Numbered from the stretch's first letter, positions 36,255-45,793 are shown. The stretch: 64,000 nucleotides of DNA from Hyphomicrobiaceae bacterium (GCA_022844225.1 JALHMC010000004.1:62001-126000), one strand, 5' to 3'. Notes: generated by a model from the letters alone, not told the origin. Made by a program: numbers and translations.

Positions 36255-36980
36255 ATGTTGATTGGCACGCTCGATGAGGTCGAGTTCGCCCCAGAGTACC
36301 CCGAGCTGGCCGGTAAGCGTGTGCTCGTGACGGGTGTCGCCGGTCCACTCGGCGTCGACGTGGTCCGTGCGTTCGCCGAGGCCGGCACCCGGCTCGTCGT
36401 GCAGGCGGTCGATGATGGCCCCGAGACGCAGGCACTCGCTGAGATCATTGCACCGCATGCCATGGACGTACGCCTCTTTCCTGGTGCCCTGGAGGGAGCT
36501 GATGCGATGTTGCGCTTCACACGCGAAGCGGCACAAAAATTCGGGGGGCTCGATATTGTCGTCAATCTGGCGCGGACAGCCGAGCCGTCGCCGGAGGCAG
36601 ACGATGGTGAGATCGAGAGCATGGTCGCTGATAGCCTGGCGATGCCGGTTCTCGCGACACGCGTGGCCATCAATCGAATGCGTACAATGCTCAGCGAAGG
36701 CTCGATCGTGAACATTGTTGTGGCGCCTCGCGACGCCTCTCCTGCCGGTGATATGCTGGCCGTCATAGCGCGTCATGCGCTGGCCTCATTTACGCGGTCG
36801 GAGGCTGCCGCCGCTGCCAAAGATGCAATTCGAATCAATGCGATCGTTCCTGCCGCTGCGGCGCCCGGCTTCGGCCAAGTGCTGAGCGGTACGGCGGACG
36901 TCGCCACCTTGGCACTGCATCTCGCCAGTGGTCGTGGCCCGGAGCTATCCGGTCTCGTTTTCGAGGCTTGGTGCGGCTGA
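36255..36980 (+). CDS. SDR-family protein lacking the usual catalytic Tyr-Lys motif
   Basis: 241 aa from ATG 36255, preceded by GGAGGAG. Rossmann opening VLVTGVAGPLGVDVVRAF (TGxxxxxG) is present, and DIVVNLART replaces NNAG. At the place of YxxxK there is RHALASFTRSEA with no Tyr and no Lys. The remaining sequence follows the SDR fold to the end (IRINAIVPAAAAPG). It may have lost dehydrogenase activity and act by binding, or may use a different residue. No operon partner: tRNA-Asp follows. Confidence 0.75.
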   Translation: MLIGTLDEVEFAPEYPELAGKRVLVTGVAGPLGVDVVRAFAEAGTRLVVQAVDDGPETQALAEIIAPHAMDVRLFPGALEGADAMLRFTREAAQKFGGLDIVVNLARTAEPSPEADDGEIESMVADSLAMPVLATRVAINRMRTMLSEGSIVNIVVAPRDASPAGDMLAVIARHALASFTRSEAAAAAKDAIRINAIVPAAAAPGFGQVLSGTADVATLALHLASGRGPELSGLVFEAWCG

Positions 36981-37125
36981 CCCGGAGATCGGGAATGGGT
37001 GAGGCCGTAGCGGCGTCCGACCGCGCAGATCCTGAAAGCTCTCGATCCTGTATCGTCGTTCTTGACACCGGCGCTTCGAGCACGTAGCAGAAAGGCCTCG
37101 ACGGGCTTCGCGCCCGCCGCAATGC

Positions 37126-37202
<77 letters not shown>

Positions 37203-37413
37203 CTTTCCTTAGAACTGCCTAACTACTGCCTCCAGCGCCGTGGATCGCAGCTGACATCGCCGTCGGGTCGAAGGTCCGGCGTCAGAGCCGGTCAGCCCTT
37301 CGTGCGATTGGGCGGTATACCGCACGATAGCCAGCCGTACCTGTGACACTCGCAGATTTGCGATGCCTGGCGTCGGCGTCTGAATGCGCTCCGCATTCTT
37401 GCCGGGCGTCGAG

Positions 37414-38343
37414 CTACTTGCCCCACCGTAGTGCCAAGGGATTGGCCTCCCGGACCAATTCCATCAGTTCGGCCTTCGTTGCCGACGACAATGGCGGTTG
37501 CGGATGGCGTACCGCGTCGCTCTTGATCACGCCACCCTCCATCATCACCGTCTTGGTCCCGCGCAGGCCACATTGGCGGTTCTCGAAATTGATCAGTGGC
37601 AGCAGTCTTCCGTAGAGTGCCGCAGCTTGCTGGCGCCGCCCCGAGGCATGCGCTTCGACAATCGGTTTGACGAGATCCGAATACATGGCACTCGTCATCG
37701 ATCCCGTTGCGCCTGCGTCGAGGTCGGCCATAAGGGTTATGCCTTCCTCGCCGTCGAAGGGGCCATCAATGATATTGCCAGCTGCCGCAAGCAACGCGCG
37801 AAGCTTTGCGGCTGTGCCCGGCACCTCGATCTTGAAGTAGCGCACCAGCGGCACCTCCCGAGCGAGGCGGGCGAGAAAGGGGACGGTGAGTGTAACACCC
37901 GACAGTGGGGCGTCCTGAACCATGATCGGCAATCTGCCGGTGTCAGCGACCGCAGCGAAATGCTCGAGCATCCCTTGCTCGTCCGCACGCAATCCCATTC
38001 CGTGATAGGGCGGCATCATCATGACCATGGCGGCACCCGCTGCGGCGGCGCGCTTTGCACGTTCTGCCGCGATGCGCGTCGAGAAATGGCTGATGGTTGC
38101 AATAATCGGAACTCGGCCGGCCACATGTTCAGAAGAGAGCTGGAGCAGCGTTTCCCGCTCTGCGTCGCTCAATACGAATTGCTCCGAATAATTTGCGAGA
38201 ATGCAGATGCCATCGACGCCCTGGTCGATCATGCAGTCGAGGACACGGCGCATGCCATGGAGATCGAGGTCGCCGTTGTCGTGAAACGGGGTAGGGGCGA
38301 TCGGCAGTACGCCCTTCAGGGGTGCGCGCAAGGCATTCGTCAT
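37414..38343 (-). CDS. Dihydrodipicolinate synthase/N-acetylneuraminate lyase family aldolase
   Basis: 309 aa. The (beta/alpha)8 pattern begins KGVLPIAPTPF; the active-site lysine is in VRYFKIEVP, and the catalytic Tyr in MMPPYHGM. The GTTGE motif of true DapA is replaced by LANYSEQ, so it is not the lysine-pathway enzyme; other keto-acid aldolases or dehydratases share this trait. The neighbours give no pathway. An isolated gene between tRNA-Asp and the DnaJ pair. Confidence 0.87.
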   Translation of the reverse strand: MTNALRAPLKGVLPIAPTPFHDNGDLDLHGMRRVLDCMIDQGVDGICILANYSEQFVLSDAERETLLQLSSEHVAGRVPIIATISHFSTRIAAERAKRAAAAGAAMVMMMPPYHGMGLRADEQGMLEHFAAVADTGRLPIMVQDAPLSGVTLTVPFLARLAREVPLVRYFKIEVPGTAAKLRALLAAAGNIIDGPFDGEEGITLMADLDAGATGSMTSAMYSDLVKPIVEAHASGRRQQAAALYGRLLPLINFENRQCGLRGTKTVMMEGGVIKSDAVRHPQPPLSSATKAELMELVREANPLALRWGK

Positions 38344-38434
38344 GGCAGTGATCCTGGTTGGGCGTTTGCCTGGAAGTCAGTCCGATCCGCCGGAGGGCAC
38401 AGAGTGCTGCATCTGTCAGAAAGTGACGCCCACC

Positions 38435-39085
38435 TCACCGACGATCAAGTGGGATCTCCGCCACCGTTCCGGCTTTGGCACCCAAACCGCCCGATGCCTG
38501 GGTGTCGGAGCATGCGCCGAGCCGCACGGTGTCCCCGAAGCCAGCGTCGGACAGGCTCGGAACCTTCCCCACAAGAAGGTTGAGCGCGAGGTCACCGGCA
38601 TTGTTGCGGCGCGAGAGAGCGAAGGCACCGCCATCGCATTCGGTACGGCATACGATGATGTCACCCTGCCAAGGTCCGCAGACGGCTCTATCCTCGACGT
38701 GGATGCGACCGGCCGCCGCCAGGATCAGTTCGGCCTCGAACAACACGGTCAATTGTCCCGGGCGGTCGAGCCCCGGTGCAGCCAGCGCTGCATCGAGCGG
38801 TTGCCCGCCAGATCCGCGAAGGCGCAGCACGAGGTCGGAGACGGGTTTGCGTACGGTCTGGGTCCAGTGGGCCCCAGGCGAGCGCGGCTCGAGTGCCTCG
38901 AGACGGCTCGTGTCGCGTCCGTTGAAGGTGATCACTTCAGGTTGGCCCCCGCGCCGAGCGATGGCGTCGTGGCTCGACAGGGCTAGTGTCGCGGCGATTA
39001 CGATATATCCGAGCAGAGGGCTCAACCAAGCCGGGACAGAACATTGCCGGATGTCACGGGCCGCGTAGATGGAGTTCTGTCTCAT
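38435..39085 (-). CDS. Membrane-anchored hypothetical protein
   Basis: 216 aa from ATG 39085. The N-terminus has one hydrophobic helix (LLGYIVIAATLALSSH), followed by a soluble exported region with cysteines at VCGPWQGDIIVCRTEC and GACSDTQ. The predicted strands (TVLFEAELILAAAGRI) suggest a beta-rich fold. Family not recognised. It starts 7 bases after the J-protein gene on the same strand, so they likely form an operon. Confidence 0.6.
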   Translation of the reverse strand: MRQNSIYAARDIRQCSVPAWLSPLLGYIVIAATLALSSHDAIARRGGQPEVITFNGRDTSRLEALEPRSPGAHWTQTVRKPVSDLVLRLRGSGGQPLDAALAAPGLDRPGQLTVLFEAELILAAAGRIHVEDRAVCGPWQGDIIVCRTECDGGAFALSRRNNAGDLALNLLVGKVPSLSDAGFGDTVRLGACSDTQASGGLGAKAGTVAEIPLDRR

Positions 39086-39092
39086 CGCCACC

Positions 39093-39980
39093 TCAGGGGC
39101 GCTCCGGCTCGTAGGCATTCTTTTTCCGCCATTCTGTCAGGAAGTACGCCAACGAGTCGTCGATTGTGTCCGGCAGAACGATGCGCACGGTGACTATCTG
39201 ATCGCCATAGGCGCCGGTGGACGAATTGCGGGCGCCTTTGCCCTTCAAGCGGAAGGCGCGTCCCGAACTGGTGCCCTTGGGCAAGGTCAATGAGACGCGG
39301 CCGCCAGTGGTGGGAACCTCGATCTTCCCCCCGAGCACGGCTTCGTCGATGGTGATCGGCACGTCCAGCAGTATGTCATCGCCCTGGCGCTTGAAGTGTT
39401 GATGCGGTCGCACCCTGACTTCGACCAGGGCGTCGCCTGGCTCGCCGCCGCGAATACCCGGTCCGCCCTTGCCTTTCAGCCTGAGGACCTGTCCGTCGGT
39501 CACACCTTCGGGCACATTGAGGTCGAGTTGGCCGCCCTCGGGCATGGTGACGCGCTTACGGGCTCCTAACGCGGCCTCCATGAAGTCGACGTCAAGAGTG
39601 TAGCGCATATCTTGGCCGCGCAGGCTGAAGCCTGCTCCCGGACCCCGAGGCGCGCGCTGGCCGAACAGGTCCGAGAAAATGTCTCCGAAGCCGAACTCGG
39701 GTCCTGCTCCTCCTGCCGGCCCTCTACCACCGGCGTGCTGGCGGGTGCGCCGCGGCTCGCCGGAGGCATCGATCTCGCCCCTGTCGTAGGCCTGCCTTCG
39801 CGCCGGATCACCCAGCAGTTCATAGGCGGTGGAGACTCGTTTGAAGCGCTCCATCGCCTCAGGATTGTCTGGGTTGACGTCTGGATGCAGCTCTTTCGCC
39901 AGCCTGCGGAACGCGCGTCGGATGTCATCTTCGGTCGCGGTCCGCTGGAGGCCCAGGGTGGAATAGGGGTCTTCGGCCAT
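39093..39980 (-). CDS. DnaJ-like protein, class B (CbpA type)
   Basis: 295 aa from ATG 39980. J domain residues 4-65 with the ELHPDVNP (HPD) motif, then a Gly-rich linker with FGDIFSDLFGQ, and two beta-barrel client domains (MRYTLDVDFMEAALG; DILLDVPITIDEAVLGG). The CxxCxGxG zinc repeats of DnaJ are absent, which places it with CbpA/DNAJ class B. It stimulates DnaK and hands over clients, and may also bind DNA. It diverges from the ABC exporter gene, separated by 265 bases. Confidence 0.9.
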   Translation of the reverse strand: MAEDPYSTLGLQRTATEDDIRRAFRRLAKELHPDVNPDNPEAMERFKRVSTAYELLGDPARRQAYDRGEIDASGEPRRTRQHAGGRGPAGGAGPEFGFGDIFSDLFGQRAPRGPGAGFSLRGQDMRYTLDVDFMEAALGARKRVTMPEGGQLDLNVPEGVTDGQVLRLKGKGGPGIRGGEPGDALVEVRVRPHQHFKRQGDDILLDVPITIDEAVLGGKIEVPTTGGRVSLTLPKGTSSGRAFRLKGKGARNSSTGAYGDQIVTVRIVLPDTIDDSLAYFLTEWRKKNAYEPERP

Positions 39981-40245
39981 GGTGGTGTCCGGGTCTCGGT
40001 GCGATGCCAGCAGATCACGTATGCCAAACACGCTTATGGCTCAATTTTGTCAAACACGCGCCCATCCTTTGTGCTCCACACCGCAAGTTGTGGGCGTCAA
40101 GTTGCGCCGATCGTCGTTGGACGCGATCGCGCAGCCGCAAAATGCGTACTTGAGCCTCGCCGTGGTCTCGGGCATCGAGAGATCGGCATTCAAGATCTGA
40201 CAGCGAGAGGCCCAGGTGAGGCGGCGACCGACGCAAGGCACTGAC

Positions 40246-42030
40246 GTGAGCGAGAGATCGGATCAGCCGGCAAAAGCCCGTTCGCTGAAGCCGCTGGCTG
40301 GTCTCGTCTCTCACCTCGCGGGCCACGGCCGTATGCTGGCGCTAGCCGGCACCGCGTTGATCCTGTCGGCTCTGGTCCTGCTGGCGGTTCCATTGGCGGT
40401 CCGTCACATGGTGGATTTTGGCTTCTCCGGTGGCGACGGGGGCGCGATCGATCGGTACTTCGTCGGGTTGATCGGTCTCGGCGCCGCGCTCGCGGTGGCC
40501 AGTGGAGCCCGCTTCTATGCCGTCAACTGGCTTGGAGAGCGGGTCGTTGCCGATTTGCGCGCCAAGGTGTTCGCGCATTTGGCGACTCTCGATGCCGCCT
40601 ATTTCGAGCGGCAGCGGTCGGGTGAGTTGATGAGCCGCATCACGGCCGACACGACGCAGATCACAGCGGCTGCCGGAGCCGCCTTATCGCAGGCGATCCG
40701 CAATACCATCATGCTATTTGGTGCGCTCGCCATGATGGTGGTGACGAGTCCGCGCCTGTCGGGGCTGGTGCTTGTCGCGATTCCGGTGATTGTGCTGCCG
40801 CTTGTGGCCTACGGGCGCTCGGTCAGACGGCTTTCACGATCGGCGCAAGATACTCTGGCAGATGCCGCGGGGTATGCGGCCGAGCATCTCGGTGCCTATC
40901 GCACCATGCAGGCATCGACAGCCGAGCCGGTCGTGATTGGCCGCTATCAGCAGGCCGTCGAGCGTTCGTTTGCCGCGGCGAGATCGCGATTTCTGGCGAG
41001 AGCGGCTCTCACGGCTCTCGTTATCCTGCTGGTGTTCGTCGGGGTTGTCGGGGTCATGTGGCATGGTGCTGGGCTCGTGACCGGAGGCGACATAACCGTC
41101 GGCACGCTCAGCCAGTTCGTTCTCTACGCTGTGTTTGCCGGCAGCTCGCTCGCCGGCCTTTCCGAGGTCTGGGGCGAAATCCAACAGGCGGCTGGCGCAG
41201 CGGAACGGCTTACCGAAATGATGGCCGTTCGTCCCGACGTCGTCTCGCCCGAGACGCCCGTGGCGCTGCCCAACCCTCCCCAAGGGCGACTCGCCTTCGA
41301 AGACGTCTCTTTTCGCTACCCCACGCGTTCCGAATTGCCGGCACTCGATGGTGTCTCGTTCAGTGTCGCGGCTGGTGAGACCGTGGCGATTGTTGGGCCG
41401 TCGGGGGCCGGGAAGAGCACGATCCTCGCGCTCGCTCTGCGCTTCTTCGATCCCACCGGAGGCCGGGTTCTGATCGATGGGGTTCCATTGGCTCAGGCCG
41501 ATCTGCAGGCTGCCAGGCGACGCATTGCGCTCGTGCCTCAGGACGTGGCGTTGTTCGCGGACACGGTTGCCGAAAACATTCGCTATGGGATGCCGGGCGC
41601 CTCAATTGCAGATATCGAGCGTGCGGCGGTCACGGCACAGGCCGACACCTTCATCAAGGCGCTGCCTCTCGGATACCAGACGCAGCTCGGCGAACGGGGC
41701 GTTTCCCTGTCCGGCGGGCAAAGACAGAGGATTGCGATTGCGCGCGCAGTTCTGAGGGATGCTCCCATCCTGTTGCTCGACGAAGCGACCAGTGCGCTCG
41801 ATGCAGAGAGCGAGGTCGCCGTGCAACGCGCGCTAGATGCTCTACGGGTCGGCCGGACGACATTAATCGTGGCGCATCGGCTGTCGACGGTACTCAGGGC
41901 CGACCGCATCCTGGTCATTGATGCTGGACGGATCGCAGAAGAAGGGACGCACCAGGCTCTGGTTGCGCGTGGGGGGCTTTATGCTCGTCTGGCGGAACTT
42001 CAGCTCCACGTCCCCGAAGCGGCTCAATAA
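40246..42030 (+). CDS. ABC transporter, fused permease and ATP-binding (MsbA-like exporter)
   Basis: 594 aa from GTG 40246 with AAGG upstream. Six membrane segments lie within residues 30-310. The nucleotide-binding domain has Walker A GPSGAGKST, Q-loop LVPQDVALF, signature LSGGQRQR, Walker B ILLLDEATSALD and a switch His in VAHRLST. It functions as a homodimer or heterodimer in the inner membrane. The substrate could be lipid, peptide or drug. No partner gene is next to it. Confidence 0.93.
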   Translation: MSERSDQPAKARSLKPLAGLVSHLAGHGRMLALAGTALILSALVLLAVPLAVRHMVDFGFSGGDGGAIDRYFVGLIGLGAALAVASGARFYAVNWLGERVVADLRAKVFAHLATLDAAYFERQRSGELMSRITADTTQITAAAGAALSQAIRNTIMLFGALAMMVVTSPRLSGLVLVAIPVIVLPLVAYGRSVRRLSRSAQDTLADAAGYAAEHLGAYRTMQASTAEPVVIGRYQQAVERSFAAARSRFLARAALTALVILLVFVGVVGVMWHGAGLVTGGDITVGTLSQFVLYAVFAGSSLAGLSEVWGEIQQAAGAAERLTEMMAVRPDVVSPETPVALPNPPQGRLAFEDVSFRYPTRSELPALDGVSFSVAAGETVAIVGPSGAGKSTILALALRFFDPTGGRVLIDGVPLAQADLQAARRRIALVPQDVALFADTVAENIRYGMPGASIADIERAAVTAQADTFIKALPLGYQTQLGERGVSLSGGQRQRIAIARAVLRDAPILLLDEATSALDAESEVAVQRALDALRVGRTTLIVAHRLSTVLRADRILVIDAGRIAEEGTHQALVARGGLYARLAELQLHVPEAAQ

Positions 42031-42256
42031 CGCATCCCTCTATTCCACCGCTGGTGCGAGCCGGCCTCCTGTCTCGCGGACCTGTTCATCATCGGCTGGA
42101 CGACGGTTCGACCGACGACTTTGCCGCCGGCCGGCTTGACCTCGATCAAGCGCAGCGGCGGCGACCCAGGACAATTGCGAGCGCGAGGGAATCGACCAAG
42201 TCGACGATTCGCGGCGTCGTCGGGACCGGCGCCCTGCTGCCGATCATGGGGGACAC

Positions 42257-42874
42257 ATGCTCGATCTCGATGCCATGCGGCGTTCGGCCGTCGCCCGCGA
42301 GCCATTCTCGTTCTTTCAGACAACTGGAGTTCTCGACGCTTCGTCGCTGGCGCGGATCTCCGCGGATTTTCCGTCGATCTCTCAGCCCGGTATCTTTCCT
42401 CTGGAGGAAGTTTCCGGAGGCTGCGCCTTCAATTCCCTGATCGACGAGATCCGAAGTGCCGAACTCGAGGCTCTGCTCGAGGAAAAACTAGACGTCGCGC
42501 TTTCTGATCTACCGTTGATGGTCACGGTCCGAGGTCACTGTCATCGACGCGATGGTCGCATTCACACCGACTCGACCGACAAGGTCGTGACGTGTCTGCT
42601 CTATCTCAATCAACCCTGGGTGAGCGGGGGCGGTCGGCTCCGGCTACTGCGTAGCGAGAGCGATATCGAGGACTACATCGTCGAGGTTCCGCCCGACGGC
42701 GGGACGCTGGTCGCCTTCAAGCGCTCCGACAACTCGTGGCATGGCCACCTGCCCTTCGAGGGGCAGCGGCGGTACATCATGTTCAACTGGGTTCGATCGA
42801 GTGCAGCGTTGTCGCGCAACGTGCTGCGACATCGCGTTTCGGCCAGTCTCAAGCGCCTCAATCCATTTCGGTGA
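42257..42874 (+). CDS. 2OG-Fe(II) oxygenase family protein (first of a tandem pair)
   Basis: 205 aa. The iron triad is present: HTD in GRIHTDSTDK (His, Asp) and the distal His in NSWHGHLPF, followed by an Arg (QRRYIMFNW) that may hold 2-oxoglutarate. The strand order fits the prolyl-4-hydroxylase-like group (VVTCLLYLNQPW; GGRLRLL). Function may be hydroxylation of a peptide, lipid or sugar; not determined. It is followed after ten bases by a second, diverged oxygenase gene, so both are probably cotranscribed. Confidence 0.83.
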   Translation: MLDLDAMRRSAVAREPFSFFQTTGVLDASSLARISADFPSISQPGIFPLEEVSGGCAFNSLIDEIRSAELEALLEEKLDVALSDLPLMVTVRGHCHRRDGRIHTDSTDKVVTCLLYLNQPWVSGGGRLRLLRSESDIEDYIVEVPPDGGTLVAFKRSDNSWHGHLPFEGQRRYIMFNWVRSSAALSRNVLRHRVSASLKRLNPFR

Positions 42875-42884
42875 GGAACTTTCC

Positions 42885-43535
42885 ATGGATCAATTGATCG
42901 CGCCAAATGCCGTCGCACTGCAATTTCTCCATTGCCTTGCTAATTCCGAACGGAGAACGACCCCATTCCGTTACTGGCTGCTTGCTGGTGCACTTCCCAC
43001 GTCTGTGGTCGATGCTATCGTGGGCTTGCCATTCCTGCCGCCAGGAGAAGCGCATTTCGACGGGCGGCGTGAAACCAACAACTCGGCGCGGGTTTATTTT
43101 TCGCCGGAGAACCAGCGACGATTTCCAGTTTGCCGAGACTTGGCAGACGCGTTCAAGCATGCGCTTGTGACTTCGGCGATCGAGCGCGAGACGGGAACCG
43201 ATCTTTCGCAAGGGCAACTGCGCATCGAATACTGCCAGGATGTCGATGGGTTCTGGTTGGAGCCGCACGTCGACATTCCTGTCAAGCTCTTCACGATGCT
43301 GGTCTACCTTTCGGCAGAGCCAGAGCTGAGGGAAGCCGGCACGGATATCTACGACGCGACGCCGGAACACAGACGCGTCGGTACGGCGCCTTACGAGCGC
43401 AACAAGGGGTTGATCTTCATTCCCGGCAAGGACACTTGGCACGGGTTTTCGCCACGCCCGATCACGGGGGTGCGGAAGTCAATTATCATCAATTACGTCG
43501 CGCCGACTTGGCGAGATACGTTCGAGCTCGCCTGA
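42885..43535 (+). CDS. 2OG-Fe(II) oxygenase family protein (second of a tandem pair)
   Basis: 216 aa from ATG 42885 with GTGAGGAA upstream. Iron ligands: EPHVDIPVK (His, Asp) and TWHGFSPR (His), with the likely cosubstrate Arg in VRKSIIINYV. The strand pattern LFTMLVYLSAEPE corresponds to the equivalent strand of the neighbour. Identity between the two is low beyond the ligand motifs, pointing to old divergence or to independent recruitment. No signal peptide seen. Possible paired action on one substrate. Confidence 0.83.
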   Translation: MDQLIAPNAVALQFLHCLANSERRTTPFRYWLLAGALPTSVVDAIVGLPFLPPGEAHFDGRRETNNSARVYFSPENQRRFPVCRDLADAFKHALVTSAIERETGTDLSQGQLRIEYCQDVDGFWLEPHVDIPVKLFTMLVYLSAEPELREAGTDIYDATPEHRRVGTAPYERNKGLIFIPGKDTWHGFSPRPITGVRKSIIINYVAPTWRDTFELA

Positions 43536-43619
43536 CATGTTCGCAGAAGCTGCGCTCGCGGCGTGGTCTTTTCGCTGGGGCTCAAGTCAGAAATCTGGTT
43601 CTGCAGGGCAGATCGAACT

Positions 43620-44103
43620 CATTTCTGCGCTAGCGGCGTGTCTGACCGTCTGCATTCTTGCTGTCCAGAGTCTGTGTCCAGCAGCACTATGGAAAGATCG
43701 CCCCTCTCGGCATGTCGAGCACGACGATCAGCGGGCTGCTCAATTCGAGCGACGAGATGCGGTTGCAAACGAGGTTCGATACCGGGGAGGAGAGGCGCTG
43801 ACCGCATTCTATGGAGGGGCGCAGTACACTTATCCGAGCCATGTGCGGATCCAACGGCCGGGCACGGATCTGACTCTTCACAATCTGCCCTGGGAAGGCC
43901 GGCCATTTGACCATCCGATCTACTACGGCCGCTGCATTACCGGGAGACGAAATCGCTCTTTTCCGACTTGGCACATCAATTCTTGCGTTGGAGAAGCGGA
44001 AAGGAGCCTGAGGGCGGCTGGGCAACGACCCGTCTCGCCAGCCACCAAGTCGTCTCTGGAATGGGTTATCGAACGATGCCTGTCGCCGCTGGTCATTGAT
44101 TGA
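43620..44103 (+). pseudogene. Probable relic of an outer-membrane/lipid-A-modifying barrel gene
   Basis: The stretch 43800-43960 encodes, in one frame, LTAFYGGAQYTYPSHV, then LTLHNLPWEGRPFDHPIYYG, which resembles the first strands of small outer-membrane barrels related to rhizobial lipid A oxidase. The remainder breaks up: the expected following strand appears only in another frame (LAHQFLRW), and the upstream signal-peptide-like segment (ISALAACLTVCILAVQSLC) has no clear start. Thus at least one frameshift and a missing start. The assignment is an inference from motif memory. If real, it is a decayed gene downstream of the oxygenase pair. Confidence 0.35.
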
Positions 44104-44142
44104 AGCGGGGGACTTGGCGTGACGAGCCAGTGGCAACGGAAC

Positions 44143-45483
44143 TCATATCGCAACCGAATGAGTGGCCGAGCCGTCGAGATAGCTGTCGAACCTGGTGCAG
44201 ATGCTGCGTACAAAGTGTCGGCCCAGGTCGGTGATCTCGAGGCCGTCATCGGTGACGGCAACCAGCCCGTCGTCATCCCGACCGACAACGCTGGCCGCCA
44301 CATTGAGAACAGGACGCGCGGCTTCGCCGAAGTTCGCGACGAGATCGCGGGTCGACAGGCGGAAATCACACATCAGGCGTTCGATGACGTAAGCTCGGAT
44401 GCGGTCCTCCTGCGAGAGGGCTATGCCGCGTGCCGTGGCTAGGCGCCCGGCCGCTAACCGCCGCTCGTAGTCCGGCGTCGAGACGGCGTTCTGTGCATAG
44501 CCTCCGGCGAGCTTGCCAATAGCCGAAGCGCCAAAGCCGATCAGCGCATCTGCAGCATCGCTGGTGTAGCCTTGGAAATTGCGTCGAAGGGGCTTCTGAG
44601 CCAAACCATCGGCGCTTCTTGCGAAATGGTCGATGCCGATCCTTCGGTAGCCGGCATTCTCCAGAGTCGAGACGATGAGGGCAGATTGCTCGAAGCGGGC
44701 GCAAGTGCCCGGCAAAGCCGTGGCATCGATCAGGCGCTGTGGTCTCACGCGCTGCGGCAGGTGAGCATACCCGAACGCTGCGATACGGTCAGGCTTGAGC
44801 AGCATTACTTGCTCGATGGTGCGTCGCAGGCTTTCGACCGTCTGGTGGGGCAGGCCGTAGACGAGGTCGATGTTGATCGATCCTATTCCTTCGTCGCGGA
44901 AGCGGGCGACGACGTCGTGCGTCAGCTCGAAGCTCTGCTCGCGACCGATTGCAGTCTGGACGCGCGGGTCGAAGTCCTGGACGCCGAGCGAAACACGATT
45001 GACGCCGGTTTCGGCAAAGGCCTCCACTTTTTCTGACGTGATGTTTCTCGGGTCGATCTCGACCGCGAACTCCGCCCCTTCGGTGATGGCATAGTTCCGG
45101 TTCAGTGCGCCGGCGAGTTGCCGAATGTCTTCGGGAGCGAGGATGCTGGGCGAACCTCCACCCCAATGGATGTGCGTGACGGGGAGCTGTGGCGGCAGCA
45201 GTGAGGCGACCATCGAGATCTCCTCGCCCAGGGCCTCGACGTAGCGCTTCACGGGCTCATATCTGCGCGATGCCTTGGTGCTGCACGCACAGTAAAAGCA
45301 AAGCGTCTCGCAGAACGGAATGTGCACATAGAGCGACAGGGACGTATCGCGAGGCAGGGCAGACAGCCAGTCCTCGTAGCGATCGGCGTCAATGGCCGCC
45401 GTGAAGTGGTTGGCCGTCGGGTAGCTCGTGTAGCGTGGTGCTGGTCGTGCATGCCGTTCAATCAGCTCCGCACTTGCCGCCAT
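44143..45483 (-). CDS. hemN: Oxygen-independent coproporphyrinogen III oxidase HemN
   Basis: 446 aa from ATG 45483; a longer in-frame start adds an unlike leader. Radical SAM cysteines C58, C62 and C65 are in CETLCFYCAC, with the additional C67 typical of true HemN. RYTSYPTA at the start, HIHWGGGSPSIL and FGYAHLPQR also match. It oxidatively decarboxylates coproporphyrinogen III without oxygen, allowing haem synthesis in low oxygen. The intergenic FNR box lies 182 bases upstream, and the divergent gene is an FnrL-type regulator. Confidence 0.95.
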   Translation of the reverse strand: MAASAELIERHARPAPRYTSYPTANHFTAAIDADRYEDWLSALPRDTSLSLYVHIPFCETLCFYCACSTKASRRYEPVKRYVEALGEEISMVASLLPPQLPVTHIHWGGGSPSILAPEDIRQLAGALNRNYAITEGAEFAVEIDPRNITSEKVEAFAETGVNRVSLGVQDFDPRVQTAIGREQSFELTHDVVARFRDEGIGSINIDLVYGLPHQTVESLRRTIEQVMLLKPDRIAAFGYAHLPQRVRPQRLIDATALPGTCARFEQSALIVSTLENAGYRRIGIDHFARSADGLAQKPLRRNFQGYTSDAADALIGFGASAIGKLAGGYAQNAVSTPDYERRLAAGRLATARGIALSQEDRIRAYVIERLMCDFRLSTRDLVANFGEAARPVLNVAASVVGRDDDGLVAVTDDGLEITDLGRHFVRSICTRFDSYLDGSATHSVAI

Positions 45484-45665
45484 GGTCGCTCTCCTCGCCG
45501 CTCCGACGACTTGTCTAGGCGCTGATGCCATCAGTTGCGTTGCGCTGGCGCAATGCGTGGAACCGGCCCTCCCGCGGCTGCGAAGTCGCGTTCCTCAGGT
45601 GAGAGGTCCTCGCCAATGGGGCAACTGCGACTCGCTGAAAGGTCGATCGTGGGCGCGCGGCGCGC

Positions 45666-45679
45666 TTGATACAGATCAA
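45666..45679. promoter_or_regulatory. FNR box (TTGAT-N4-ATCAA) between hemN and fnrL
   Basis: The sequence TTGATACAGATCAA is an exact match to the FNR/FixK consensus. It lies 115 bases before fnrL and about 182 bases before hemN, so it can serve either promoter or both. FnrL-type proteins bind this site when oxygen is low and their [4Fe-4S] cluster is intact. Confidence 0.88.
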
Positions 45680-45793
45680 AGAAAACTGCGACCGATAGCG
45701 TCTTTGAACGGAAGTGGTTTGCCGGGCGGAATGACGGTGTCTGCGTCGTGATCGGTGTTGCGATTCTAGCGAAAGACGACCAAGGGGCGACCT

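Noticed and set aside
43537-44103. Intact 188-codon protein-coding gene after the oxygenase pair
   Set aside because: The frame has no ribosome binding site and mixed composition, and the family-like strands change frame part way, which fits a relic better than an active gene.
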